A DNA stretch of 33,745 nucleotides from an uncultured Chloroflexota bacterium (lineage in GTDB: Bacteria; Chloroflexota; Anaerolineae; Caldilineales; Caldilineaceae): the NCBI GenBank assembly GCA_903879975.1, contig CAIRNL010000508.1, positions 1-33,745 on the forward strand. Direction: 5' to 3'. A program made the position numbers and the translations under genes. The first letter of the stretch is position 1. Each line of letters begins with the position of its first letter. The notes under the pieces were generated by a model. That model was not told the DNA's origin. It made no database searches and saw nothing but the letters and a program-made list of their open reading frames with translations. Of the stretch, positions 17,764 through 26,007 are shown one piece after another.

Positions 17764-17811
17764 CCACTCTATGTCTTTGTGCTCCTGCCCGACGATCTGG
17801 CGTCTTTCACT

Positions 17812-18831
17812 ATGCCCATCTACCACTACATCCTGCGCCGGCTGCTGCTGCTCGTGCCGCTGCTGATCGGCGTCACACTGCTGGCCTTTATGGTTGCCAA
17901 CGCCGTGCCAGCCGATCCGGTGACGGCCAACCTAGGCCAGAAGGCCATGTCCGACCCGAAGATCGTGGCGGCCTTCCGCGCGGAGTGGGGGCTGGATCGG
18001 CCAATGGTCGAGCAGTATGCCGTCTATATCGGCAACCTCGTCACCGGAGATCTCGGCCGCTCGATCAAAAGCCGGCGCCCTGTGGCCGAGGACCTGGCCT
18101 CCTATCTGCCGGCTACTATCGAACTGGCGACCGCGGCGATCCTCATCGGCGTCACCGTAGGGATCCTGCTGGGGCTGCTTTCGGCCTTGCGCCGTAATTC
18201 GTGGCTCGACCATTTGGCGCGTATCGTCAGCCTCTTCGGCGTCAGCACACCCGTCTTCTGGCTGGCCCTGGTGGCTCTCTACATCTTTTACGTGCGGCTG
18301 GGCTGGGTGGCTGGACCGGGCCGGCTCGATGCAGGCATCGACGCACCACCGCACATGACCGGCCTCTACACCCTCGACGCGCTGCTCGCCGGACAGTGGG
18401 CAACCTTCGGCAACGCGCTGTCGCACCTGGTACTGCCGGCTCTGGTGCTGGCCAGCTACACGATGGGACTCATCACGCGCGTCACGCGTTCGTCCATGCT
18501 CGAGGTACTGAACATGGACTACATCCGCACCGCACGCGCCAAAGGGCTGGCCAATCACCGCATTGTCATGCGCCACGCGCTGCGCAACGCGCTGATTCCA
18601 CTGATCACCGTCGTCGGCTTTTCCTATGGGAACTTGCTGGCCGGTACGGTTCTCACCGAGGCCATCTTCGCATGGCCGGGCATTGGCCAGTATGCCTACC
18701 GCGCTTCGACCGCACTGGATTTTCCGGCCATCATGGGCGTGAGCTTGCTCATCGCCCTGATCTTCATTTTCATCAACCTCATCGTCGACGTCCTCTATTT
18801 TGTCGTCGACCCGCGGCTGCGCGCCAGTTGA
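17812..18831 (+). CDS. dppB: ABC importer permease, DppB type
   Basis: First membrane subunit of the peptide-type importer. The ATG at 17812 starts the classic MPIYHYILRRLLLLVPLL of DppB-like permeases; the frame extends upstream to a TTG inside the hairpin, but those residues are not family-like. No strong ribosome site is visible, so expression may depend on the transcript from the lipoprotein gene. The 339-residue product has six membrane spans, the conserved WGLDRPMVEQYAVYIGNL and GDLGRSI segments after the first span, and the cytoplasmic coupling loop DYIRTARAKGL with its Ala-x-x-x-Gly motif, followed by HALRNALIPLIT. The C-terminus ends VDPRLRAS as usual. The family-level call is firm; the symbol is by family resemblance. 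Confidence 0.93.
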   Translation: MPIYHYILRRLLLLVPLLIGVTLLAFMVANAVPADPVTANLGQKAMSDPKIVAAFRAEWGLDRPMVEQYAVYIGNLVTGDLGRSIKSRRPVAEDLASYLPATIELATAAILIGVTVGILLGLLSALRRNSWLDHLARIVSLFGVSTPVFWLALVALYIFYVRLGWVAGPGRLDAGIDAPPHMTGLYTLDALLAGQWATFGNALSHLVLPALVLASYTMGLITRVTRSSMLEVLNMDYIRTARAKGLANHRIVMRHALRNALIPLITVVGFSYGNLLAGTVLTEAIFAWPGIGQYAYRASTALDFPAIMGVSLLIALIFIFINLIVDVLYFVVDPRLRAS

Positions 18832-18845
18832 TCGGCCGGTACCCA

Positions 18846-19742
18846 ATGTCTGCAATCCCACAACCCGTACCTTTGCAACAGGGCTCTCTACGTCCAGAAT
18901 CAGGCACACTGGACAGCGCAGGCAAGTTTCTGCAGCGCAATCCGCTGGTGCTGCTCGGTCTGGCAATCTTCGCCCTGTGGCTTGTCATCAGTGTCGGCGC
19001 ACCCTGGATCACCCCCTACGATCCGCTCAAGCAGGATATCGTCGCCCGCCTGCAGCCACCCTCCGCCGCACACTGGTTCGGCACCGACCAACTGGGACGC
19101 GATGTTTTCAGCCGCGTGCTCTACGGTGGGCGCCTGTCGTTGCCGGCTGGTATCCTCGTGATCATGATTGCTGGTATCATCGGCACAGCGATCGGGGCCA
19201 TGGCCGGCTTCATCGGCGGCTGGTTTGACGAAGGGGCTATGCGCCTGACAGAAATTTTCATGGCTTTTCCGACGATCATCCTGGCCATGGCCATTGCGGC
19301 AGCGCTGGGGCCGAGTCTGGTCAACGCTGTGGTAGCCATGGTGGTGGTGTGGTGGCCAAACTACGCGCGCGTGGTGCGTTCGCTGGTCATCGGCGTCAAG
19401 ACACAGGAGTATGTCGAGGCAGCGCGCGCCATCGGTACCCCGCGCCGCCGCGTGCTGGGACGTACGATTCTGCCCAACTGCCTGGCGCCAGCCGTCGTAT
19501 TGGCAACCATCGACCTGGGCAACGCCATCCTTGTCTTCGCCGGCCTGAGTTTTCTCGGCCTGGGTCCCGACCCGACGACGCCTGAATGGGGGCGCATGGT
19601 CTCCGATGGTATTCAGTATTTCGATCAGTGGTGGATTGCGGCCTTTGCCGGGTTGGCAATCTTCACGGTGGTGATGGCCTTCAATTTCATCGGCGACGGC
19701 ATCCGCGATGCCCTGGACCCGCGACTGCGTAAAACACTGTAG
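18846..19742 (+). CDS. dppC: ABC importer permease, DppC type
   Basis: Second membrane subunit. The ATG at 18846, 14 nt after the first permease stop, gives 298 residues, the normal length; the frame is open another 215 codons upstream but only because it runs antiparallel in phase inside dppB. The product has an N-terminal span (LVLLGLAIFALWLVISVGA), the extracytoplasmic DPLKQDIVARLQPPS and HWFGTDQLGRDVFSRVLYGG signatures of DppC, five further spans and the coupling loop EYVEAARAIGTPRRRVLGR followed by ILPNC. It ends DALDPRLRKTL, again typical. No ATPase (DppD/DppF) gene follows; the next genes are unrelated, so the energising subunits must come from another locus. Confidence 0.94.
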   Translation: MSAIPQPVPLQQGSLRPESGTLDSAGKFLQRNPLVLLGLAIFALWLVISVGAPWITPYDPLKQDIVARLQPPSAAHWFGTDQLGRDVFSRVLYGGRLSLPAGILVIMIAGIIGTAIGAMAGFIGGWFDEGAMRLTEIFMAFPTIILAMAIAAALGPSLVNAVVAMVVVWWPNYARVVRSLVIGVKTQEYVEAARAIGTPRRRVLGRTILPNCLAPAVVLATIDLGNAILVFAGLSFLGLGPDPTTPEWGRMVSDGIQYFDQWWIAAFAGLAIFTVVMAFNFIGDGIRDALDPRLRKTL

Positions 19743-19756
19743 GCAAAGGACTCCTC

Positions 19757-20425
19757 ATGGCGACCAGCACCCAACAACAGGTGGTCGATCAGACGATTGC
19801 GTTCGTCAAGACACGGCTCCCCCCCGACCCCACAGGCCACGACTGGTGGCATACGTACCGCGTGTGGAAGAACGCAATTCATATCGGCGCAGCCGAGCAG
19901 GTCGATATGTACGTCGTGCAGCTGGCTGCGCTGCTGCACGACGTCGCTGATCACAAGTTTCACCAGGGCGACGACAGGCTGGGCGCACAGGTGGCTGCCG
20001 GGTGGCTGGCGGGTCTGGGCGTAGAGGAAACGGTGGTTGCCCATGTGAGCGAGATCATCGCCGAGCTCTCCTTCAAGGGCGCCAAGGTAACGTCGGCGAT
20101 TCGCACGCGCGAGGGCATGGTCGTGCAGGATGCCGACCGGCTCGACGCGCTGGGTGCCATCGGCGTCGCACGCGCCTTCGCCTACGGCGGTTACAAACAA
20201 CGGCTGCTGCACGATCCGGACGTGCCACCCGTCCAACACGACTCCTTCGAACAGTACAAGGCCAGCCAGGGGCCGACTGTCAATCACTTTTACGAGAAAC
20301 TGCTGTTGCTCAAGGATCGCATGAACACCGCAACAGGCCAGCGTATGGCCGAGCGACGCCACGCTATCCTGGCCGAGTTCCTGCGCGAATTTCTCGCTGA
20401 GTGGGAAGGCGAGACGGCTACCTGA
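19757..20425 (+). CDS. HD-domain metal-dependent phosphohydrolase (YedJ-like)
   Basis: Probable cytoplasmic phosphohydrolase of the HD superfamily. AAAGGA lies 6-7 nt before the ATG. Metal-ligand motifs appear in order: H32 in GHDWWHTYRVW, the HD pair in AALLHDVADHKF, a middle His in AHVSEII, and the last Asp in QDADRLDALGAIG. The size (222) and the QDADRLDALGAIGIAR-type segment match the YedJ/YpgQ-like group, some of whose members hydrolyse nucleotides; the actual substrate here is unknown. It starts 14 nt after dppC and is followed 17 nt later by the transporter gene, so it probably rides on the importer transcript. Confidence 0.88.
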   Translation: MATSTQQQVVDQTIAFVKTRLPPDPTGHDWWHTYRVWKNAIHIGAAEQVDMYVVQLAALLHDVADHKFHQGDDRLGAQVAAGWLAGLGVEETVVAHVSEIIAELSFKGAKVTSAIRTREGMVVQDADRLDALGAIGVARAFAYGGYKQRLLHDPDVPPVQHDSFEQYKASQGPTVNHFYEKLLLLKDRMNTATGQRMAERRHAILAEFLREFLAEWEGETAT

Positions 20426-20442
20426 CCTTGCAGAAACGGATC

Positions 20443-21384
20443 ATGTCGGAAAAACCAGAGGGCGCCGTCGCTGAGAAAGTCAGCGTCGACCCAGCCATCC
20501 GCCGCGCAAAACGTGGATTCCATACGGAAGCCTGGAGTTCCCAGACCTATGCACTTTTCACCGCCCTGCTCCTGGTGGACAGCTTCCACTATATCTTTGC
20601 CCGCCTGCTGCTCCCGCACATCCATCCCACAGCATCCGCCTTCTTTGTGCTCGCCGTCGCCACGGTAGAGGTGGCCGTCTTTGCCGGCGCGCAGCGACAG
20701 TTGCACTGGCAACCGGTACGCAGCCGCTTCTGGTTCTTTGCATCGGTAGGCTTTCTCATCGCTGCGGCCACGGTGTTGAGCTACAGCGCTGTCGCCTTTA
20801 TCGACCCCGGCACTGCCTCGATGCTGGGCAAGACCGGCATTATCTTCGGCCTGCTGCTCAGTGTCTTCTGGCTGCGCGAGCGGCTCAACCGCATGCAGAG
20901 CGCCGGCGCAGTGTTGGCAGTGGCGGGCGCGTTGGTCATCAGCTACCACCCTGGTGCAGTCGTGCAGTGGGGCGCGCTGCTCATCCTGGCGTCGACGCTG
21001 CTCTACGCGCTGCACACGGCGGTCGTCAAACGCTGGGGGAGCGACATGCCCTTTCTCGACTTCTTCGTCTACCGCCTGCTCTTCACCAGCCTGTTTCTCT
21101 TCTTCTTTGCAGCAGGCAGCGGCCATCTCGTCTGGCCCGACACACCGACCTGGCTGCTGTTGCTCCTGGTCGGCAGCGTCGATGTCGTTATCAGCCGCGC
21201 GCTCTACTATCAGACACTGCGCATGTTCCCCATGAGCATCCACACGATCATCCTGACGCTCAGCCCGGTTGTCGCTATCGCCGTATCGCTGCTCCTCTTC
21301 GGCACCTTCCCAGGCGTGCAGGAGTTGATCGGCGGCGGCATGGTGCTGGCAGGTGTCGTCATTGTCAACCGCGCCCGAGCATAA
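20443..21384 (+). CDS. EamA/DMT-family transporter
   Basis: Integral membrane protein of the drug/metabolite transporter superfamily. The ATG at 20443 is chosen; a GTG at 20401 in frame would overlap the HD gene and add 14 residues. Ribosome signals are weak for both. The 313 residues hold about ten membrane spans in two EamA repeats: the first includes LSYSAVAFIDPGTASML and LLLSVFWLRERL, the second SRALYYQTLRMFPMS and LSLLLFGTFP, each with the acidic or polar residue typical of the repeat end. A polar N-terminal tail of about 35 residues precedes the first span. Substrate unknown; amino acids, nucleosides or metabolites are common. Confidence 0.88.
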   Translation: MSEKPEGAVAEKVSVDPAIRRAKRGFHTEAWSSQTYALFTALLLVDSFHYIFARLLLPHIHPTASAFFVLAVATVEVAVFAGAQRQLHWQPVRSRFWFFASVGFLIAAATVLSYSAVAFIDPGTASMLGKTGIIFGLLLSVFWLRERLNRMQSAGAVLAVAGALVISYHPGAVVQWGALLILASTLLYALHTAVVKRWGSDMPFLDFFVYRLLFTSLFLFFFAAGSGHLVWPDTPTWLLLLLVGSVDVVISRALYYQTLRMFPMSIHTIILTLSPVVAIAVSLLLFGTFPGVQELIGGGMVLAGVVIVNRARA

Positions 21385-21413
21385 TGCGCGTTCCACTTGC
21401 ACCGCTCCCTGCG

Positions 21414-21422
21414 TGATATACT
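21414..21422 (+). promoter_or_regulatory. Extended -10 promoter for the nucleotidyltransferase gene
   Basis: TGATATACT is an extended -10 element with one change from TGnTATAAT. Transcription would start near 21429, giving a leader of about 55 nt. Confidence 0.45.
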
Positions 21423-21483
21423 ATGATACAGATATTTAACCCTGTGGAAGATTGGGTTTGGTTTGGGCAACGAGCGGCCGACA

Positions 21484-23025
21484 ATGCAATGGATACCCCA
21501 GCAGCCTGCCTTTGAAGCGCTCCTGAATACGCTGGCGAGTGCGGTGGACTCTGTATACCTGGTTGGCGGCGTCGTTCGAGATGCGCTGCTCGGCCGTGGC
21601 GCCGCTCTCAGCGATCTTGACGTGCTCGTCGAACGCAACGCCCTGGCTGTGGCGCGCCGCGCCGCAGATCAGCTGGGCTGGATGTTCTACCCGCTGGACG
21701 AAGGCCGTGATGTAGCACGCCTGATCTTCACCGCAGGCAAGATGCCGTTGGTCTGCGATGTGGCGGCCATGCGCGGCGGAGACCTCGCCATCGACCTGCA
21801 CGGGCGCGATTTCACCGTCAACGCCATGGCGATGCGCTGGCAGGGTAAGGGTAGTCGCGCAATTGTCGACCTTTCAGGCGGCGCAGCCGATCTTGCGGCG
21901 CAGCGCCTGCGCCGGGTAGCCCCCACCAGTCTGGCCGAGGATCCCGTTCGCCTGCTGCGCGCAGTGCGCCTGGCTGTGCAACTCGACTTCACGATCGAAG
22001 AGCAGACACTGCACCAGATCCTGCGCATCAGCGACACCGTACGCCTGAGCAGCCCCGAACGCATCCGCGACGAGTTGTGGAAGATGCTGGCGTCGCCAGC
22101 CCCGGAGCGCGCAATCGAAATGATGCGCACCCACGGGTTGCTGCGCCCCATCTTGCCTGAAATTGCCGACCTGGAAGGCGTAGCGCAGACACCGCCTCAC
22201 GACAGCGATGTCTACCAGCACACGCTGCGCGTTGTCCGCCTGGCGGTGCTGCTGCGCAGCTGGTTGCAGAGCCAGCCACAGACCGAGACCGGCCCGGCAA
22301 CCGCAACCTGGCAGGCCATGCTGATGCCCTACCGCTTCGACCTCTTGCCGCAGATGACTGCGCAGACAGCAGCCGAACGGCGCAACGCCGACTGGCTGGT
22401 GTGGCATGCGCTGTGGCATGATGTGGGCAAGCCAGCCACGCGTACAGCTGAAGCGATGAGCGACGGCCAGCTCCGCTATCGCTTTTTCGATCATGAAGCA
22501 AGAGGCGCAGAGATGGCAGCCCGGCGCCTCGAATGGCTCAAGTTCAGCCACAGCGAGGTGCAACTGGCCGAAAGGGTGGTACGCTCACACATGCGCCCAC
22601 ATCAGTTGGATGCATCCTTCGGCGCTGATCCCATCAGCAGACGGGCATGTTATCGCTTTTTTCGTGATACCGGCGGCCCGCAACGCGAACCCACAGCCGG
22701 GATTCACACCGCGTTGCTCGCACTGGCAGATTATCAAGGGATCTACGCCGCGTCGCCGCCGCCGAACTGGACGCATTATGTACGCCACATCGGAGAATTG
22801 ATTGCCTATGTCGTCACGCCGGGCGGCTTCGATGGGATACGCATGCCGCTCGTTGACGGTCGCCAACTGATGGCCCACTTCCGATTGCCGCCTGGACCGC
22901 TGATCGGAGATCTGTTGGAATATCTACGTGAGGCACAGGCCGCCGGCGAAATTGCCAGCACCGCAGAAGGTCTTGCCCTGGCAGCCGACTGGCTGGCACA
23001 AGAACCACGCCCGCTTCGGGTGTAA
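21484..23025 (+). CDS. CCA-adding-type tRNA nucleotidyltransferase / poly(A) polymerase family protein with HD domain
   Basis: Class II nucleotidyltransferase, most likely adding or repairing the 3' CCA end of tRNAs. The ATG at 21484 gives 513 residues; a TTG at 21463 would add seven. The head domain has the Gly pair G28/G29 in LVGGVVRDALLG, the catalytic DxD D44/D46 (SDLDVLV), the GRDFTVNAMA ribose motif and the EDPVRLLRAVRLA motif. The neck follows, and then an HD-like domain with HDSDVYQHTLRV and HALWHDVGKPATR. Bacteria with split CC-adding and A-adding enzymes exist, so it could add only C or only A; key residues for that choice are not decidable by eye. At 513 residues it is longer than the usual 400-450. 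An extended -10 lies upstream and the next gene follows within 5 nt. Confidence 0.88.
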   Translation: MQWIPQQPAFEALLNTLASAVDSVYLVGGVVRDALLGRGAALSDLDVLVERNALAVARRAADQLGWMFYPLDEGRDVARLIFTAGKMPLVCDVAAMRGGDLAIDLHGRDFTVNAMAMRWQGKGSRAIVDLSGGAADLAAQRLRRVAPTSLAEDPVRLLRAVRLAVQLDFTIEEQTLHQILRISDTVRLSSPERIRDELWKMLASPAPERAIEMMRTHGLLRPILPEIADLEGVAQTPPHDSDVYQHTLRVVRLAVLLRSWLQSQPQTETGPATATWQAMLMPYRFDLLPQMTAQTAAERRNADWLVWHALWHDVGKPATRTAEAMSDGQLRYRFFDHEARGAEMAARRLEWLKFSHSEVQLAERVVRSHMRPHQLDASFGADPISRRACYRFFRDTGGPQREPTAGIHTALLALADYQGIYAASPPPNWTHYVRHIGELIAYVVTPGGFDGIRMPLVDGRQLMAHFRLPPGPLIGDLLEYLREAQAAGEIASTAEGLALAADWLAQEPRPLRV

Positions 23026-23030
23026 AAGTG

Positions 23031-24587
23031 ATGCCGATGGAAGAACAGTGCCCACATCTGGGCGTACTCAACGCAGATCATCGCAGCGAGCCGCCTATGG
23101 AATTTCCCAGCCTGGAAAATCAATGCCTGGCCAGCGGAGCCGGCGAGATCGTCCTGCTCGGCGATCAGGCGACCTACTGCCTCACCCGCCAGCACCGCTC
23201 ATGCCCACGCTTTCGCCGCGCCTCCAAAGGAACCTTCCCCCTCACGACAGAAAGCGCATTCGTGCCCTTCTATAACAGCGCCGAAGAGGCCTGGGCTGGT
23301 GACGCTGCCGCCGGCAACGAGATGACCTTCGCACCGCTGCTCGACACAGCAGACAGGGCAGATGCCGGCAGCCGCCGACGCTGGGCGTGGCTCGGCGCCG
23401 GACTGGTCTTTGCAAGTGCTCTCCTGTGCGGCAGCATGGTCGCCAGCTACATCGGCTGGGAGTGGATTGCGCGCAACGCACCAGCACGCACCGCTGCCGG
23501 CAGCGTCGAAGCAGTCGCTGCAGACGCCCCAACTCTGCCACCCTATATCGTCGTCACAGCAACGCCGCCAAGTGCGACAAATCCGGGTGGTGACGCCCCA
23601 CCGCCGACCGCACCCCTGGTCGTGCTCGCTCCTCGCAACGAGGGCGACGCTGCACCGGGATTTCCTGTGGCAGTCACACCAACACCCATCGTGCTGGATC
23701 CGCTGGCGTTGGCCCCGGCAACAAGGAATGCTGTCCACTCGACCAACGCGCTGAACCCAACGCCGATGCTCGATATCAATCTGGCCGTGCCGACACGACG
23801 CCCTACCCCCGTCTTTGACCTGCCTACCTCGACACCGCTGCCAGAACTACCCACGTCCCTCCCCAGCGCGACACCTGTCCCACTGGGCACACCCATCATC
23901 ATCTTTGCGCCGGATGACTCAGCACTCAAGGAAGGCCGCTGCACCTTTGTACGCTGGAATGTGAAGAACGTGCGTGAGGTCTACTATGAGAACATGCCGA
24001 TGGGCGGGCAGGGCGAACGCGAGGAATGCATCACAGACGAACCTAAAATATTCCGCCTGCTCATCGTGCTGGGCGACGGCAGCACTCAGACTCTCACTAC
24101 GACTGTCGGCTATCTGCCGCCCACACCGACCCCCACGGTGACGCCCAGCTTCACACCTGAGCCAGAATTGACGCCAACCTGGACGCCCGTCCCGCTAACG
24201 CCAACACCCATTCCATCCATTCGCTACGCAGTGGTGCTGGCGGCCAGCGGCAGCACGGACGCCACCTGTGCCCGCGGGCAGACATGCGATGTCGGACTGC
24301 TGGTGACCAACAGCGGCGACGCAGCGGATACACTGGCGCTGCTCCTGATACAGGGCGACGCGCTGCCCGCCCTACTCTGCCGACCGGATGGAGTCTGCGC
24401 GCCGAATGACCTGCAGGTGGCGGGTGTCGGGCCAGGCAACACTGCCTATACCCTGTTGCGCGTGAACGTGCCGGCGGACGCCACAGCCCAGAGCAGCAGC
24501 TACGTCCTGCAGGCGATGAGCGTCGGGTCCGCAGGCAGCCAGACGTCGCAGACTATCACCATCCGAGTCACCGTGCCATCCCCTTGA
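23031..24587 (+). CDS. Single-span membrane protein with N-terminal four-cysteine module and Thr/Pro-rich extracytoplasmic stalk
   Basis: Unknown function. I take the ATG at 23031; GTG 23028 and ATG 23037 are near alternatives and no clear ribosome site decides. Numbering from 23031, the cytoplasmic N-terminus has four Cys at C7 (CPHLG), C32 (NQC), C50 (YCL) and C58 (SCPRF), a spacing that suggests a metal site. One membrane span lies at about 118-142. Outside the cell a Thr/Pro-rich segment (about 150-280) leads to an Ig-like domain with two Cys (about 290-365, GRCTFVRWNVKNVREVYY), a second Thr/Pro stalk (about 365-400) and a C-terminal beta domain with CARDB-like character (AVVLAASG to VRVTVPSP) holding four more Cys. 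Similar layouts are, to my recollection, common in Chloroflexota. Confidence 0.8.
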   Translation: MPMEEQCPHLGVLNADHRSEPPMEFPSLENQCLASGAGEIVLLGDQATYCLTRQHRSCPRFRRASKGTFPLTTESAFVPFYNSAEEAWAGDAAAGNEMTFAPLLDTADRADAGSRRRWAWLGAGLVFASALLCGSMVASYIGWEWIARNAPARTAAGSVEAVAADAPTLPPYIVVTATPPSATNPGGDAPPPTAPLVVLAPRNEGDAAPGFPVAVTPTPIVLDPLALAPATRNAVHSTNALNPTPMLDINLAVPTRRPTPVFDLPTSTPLPELPTSLPSATPVPLGTPIIIFAPDDSALKEGRCTFVRWNVKNVREVYYENMPMGGQGEREECITDEPKIFRLLIVLGDGSTQTLTTTVGYLPPTPTPTVTPSFTPEPELTPTWTPVPLTPTPIPSIRYAVVLAASGSTDATCARGQTCDVGLLVTNSGDAADTLALLLIQGDALPALLCRPDGVCAPNDLQVAGVGPGNTAYTLLRVNVPADATAQSSSYVLQAMSVGSAGSQTSQTITIRVTVPSP

Positions 24588-24651
24588 CCGTGACCAAGGG
24601 AATGGCCGCAACTGGCGTGCACGCACCAGCCAGAGGGAGTACATCAACATC

Positions 24652-26007
24652 ATGCCCTGGGCCATCGTCGCCCTCGTAATTATTTTCCTGATTGCCGTCA
24701 ACGGCTTCTATGTCGCCGGCGAGTTTTCGGCAGTCAGTTCGCGTCGCTCGCGGCTGGCGCAGTTGGCCGAAGAAGGAAACAGCACAGCCGGCTGGCTCCT
24801 CAACGTGCTCGAACAGCCACAGCGGCTCGATGCCTTCGTCGCCGCCTGCCAGCTCGGAATCACGCTGTCCAGCCTCGTCCTGGGCTTCTACGGGCAAGCC
24901 AACATCTTGACCCTGCTCTCACCCTGGCTCGTCACCCTGGATGCCACTGGGCGCGCAGCCGCGGAATCCATACTCGCCCTTGCAATCCTGCTGGGCTTGA
25001 CCAGCCTGCAGGTGCTCTTTGGCGAGTTGATTCCCAAAAATATCGGGCTGCAATATCCCGAACGAACTGCCATCATCACCGCCGTGCCCATGCGTTGGTC
25101 CATCCTCCTCTATCGGCCACTGATCTGGCTCTTCAATGGATCGGGCGCTGTCCTGCTCAAACTCCTGGGTTCGCAGCCGGCCGTCGAGCACGCGCACATC
25201 CACTCACCCGACGAGATTGTGATGCTGGTCGAAGAGAGTCGCGCCGGTGGCGTGCTAGAAAAAGAAGAAACACGGCTGCTCCTCAATACCCTGGAACTAC
25301 GCAACGGCACCGCGCGCAAGGTGATGCTGCCGCGCAACCGCATGCTGGCCGCCGATGCCGGCGCACCGTGCAACGATCTGCTGGCGTTGCTGGCCAATTC
25401 GCCCTTCTCACGGCTCCCTCTCTACACCGACGACATCGACCACATTGTCGGTTTCGTGCATATTCGCGACCTGCTGCGGCTGACCTACCTGCGCCGCCAG
25501 CGCTCGGCCGACCACGCTGCGCTGACCGTACGGACGGTCATGCGGCGAGTGCTCTTCGTGCCCGAGTCCATGGCATTGGAAGATGTGCTCCACTTCATGC
25601 AGCGCGAGCGCCTGCATCTGGTCATTGTCGTGGACGAGTACGGCGGCACGGCGGGCATGATCACTATGGAAGACCTCATCGAGGAGATTATCGGCGAGTT
25701 CGAGGACGAATTCGACCGGACCGCGCCAGCCGTGGAGTTACACGACGATGGTCTGCTGTGGGTACGCGGCGATTTTGCAGTAGACGATCTGAACGACCTG
25801 ATCGGAGCAGCCTTTCCCACCGACGAGGCAGACACGGTCGGTGGGTTGGTCACGGCAGAACTGGGCCGGCTTCCCAAAACAGGCGATCGCTGCACCCTCG
25901 ACGACACGCTTTTCCGCGTCGAGGGAATGGACTTCAACTTCGTGGAGCGCGTCAGCCTCGCACTCAGTGACGACCAGCTCGCCCGCTGGCAGGAGACGGC
26001 ACCGTGA
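24652..26007 (+). CDS. CNNM/CorC-family membrane protein, first of a pair
   Basis: Hemolysin-C/CorC-like protein of the CNNM family, whose characterised members move Mg2+ (and Co2+) across the membrane. The 451-residue product has the standard layout: a DUF21/CNNM membrane domain with three or four spans (about 1-190, starting IVALVIIFLIAVNGFYVAGEF), a CBS pair (about 215-330) with RVMLPR-like MLPRNRM at its start and VVDEYGGTAGMITMEDLIEEI in its second CBS unit, and a C-terminal CorC_HlyC domain (about 345-430). The ATG at 24652 has AGAGGGAG upstream at a longer spacing than usual (about 12 nt). Its stop overlaps the next paralogue as GTGA, implying coupled translation of two related subunits. 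Confidence 0.93.
   Translation: MPWAIVALVIIFLIAVNGFYVAGEFSAVSSRRSRLAQLAEEGNSTAGWLLNVLEQPQRLDAFVAACQLGITLSSLVLGFYGQANILTLLSPWLVTLDATGRAAAESILALAILLGLTSLQVLFGELIPKNIGLQYPERTAIITAVPMRWSILLYRPLIWLFNGSGAVLLKLLGSQPAVEHAHIHSPDEIVMLVEESRAGGVLEKEETRLLLNTLELRNGTARKVMLPRNRMLAADAGAPCNDLLALLANSPFSRLPLYTDDIDHIVGFVHIRDLLRLTYLRRQRSADHAALTVRTVMRRVLFVPESMALEDVLHFMQRERLHLVIVVDEYGGTAGMITMEDLIEEIIGEFEDEFDRTAPAVELHDDGLLWVRGDFAVDDLNDLIGAAFPTDEADTVGGLVTAELGRLPKTGDRCTLDDTLFRVEGMDFNFVERVSLALSDDQLARWQETAP

Noticed and set aside
18201..18845. 215-codon N-terminal extension of DppC
   Set aside because: This part overlaps dppB in another frame and is Arg/His-rich; the family N-terminus begins at 18846.
17932..18966. 344-codon minus-strand frame across the two permease genes
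   Set aside because: Antisense shadow; translation is charged and low-complexity, unlike any membrane or enzyme family.
20290..21402. 370-codon minus-strand frame opposite the HD and EamA genes
   Set aside because: Rich in Glu/Gln/Ala/Gly without motifs and spanning two real genes; a shadow frame.
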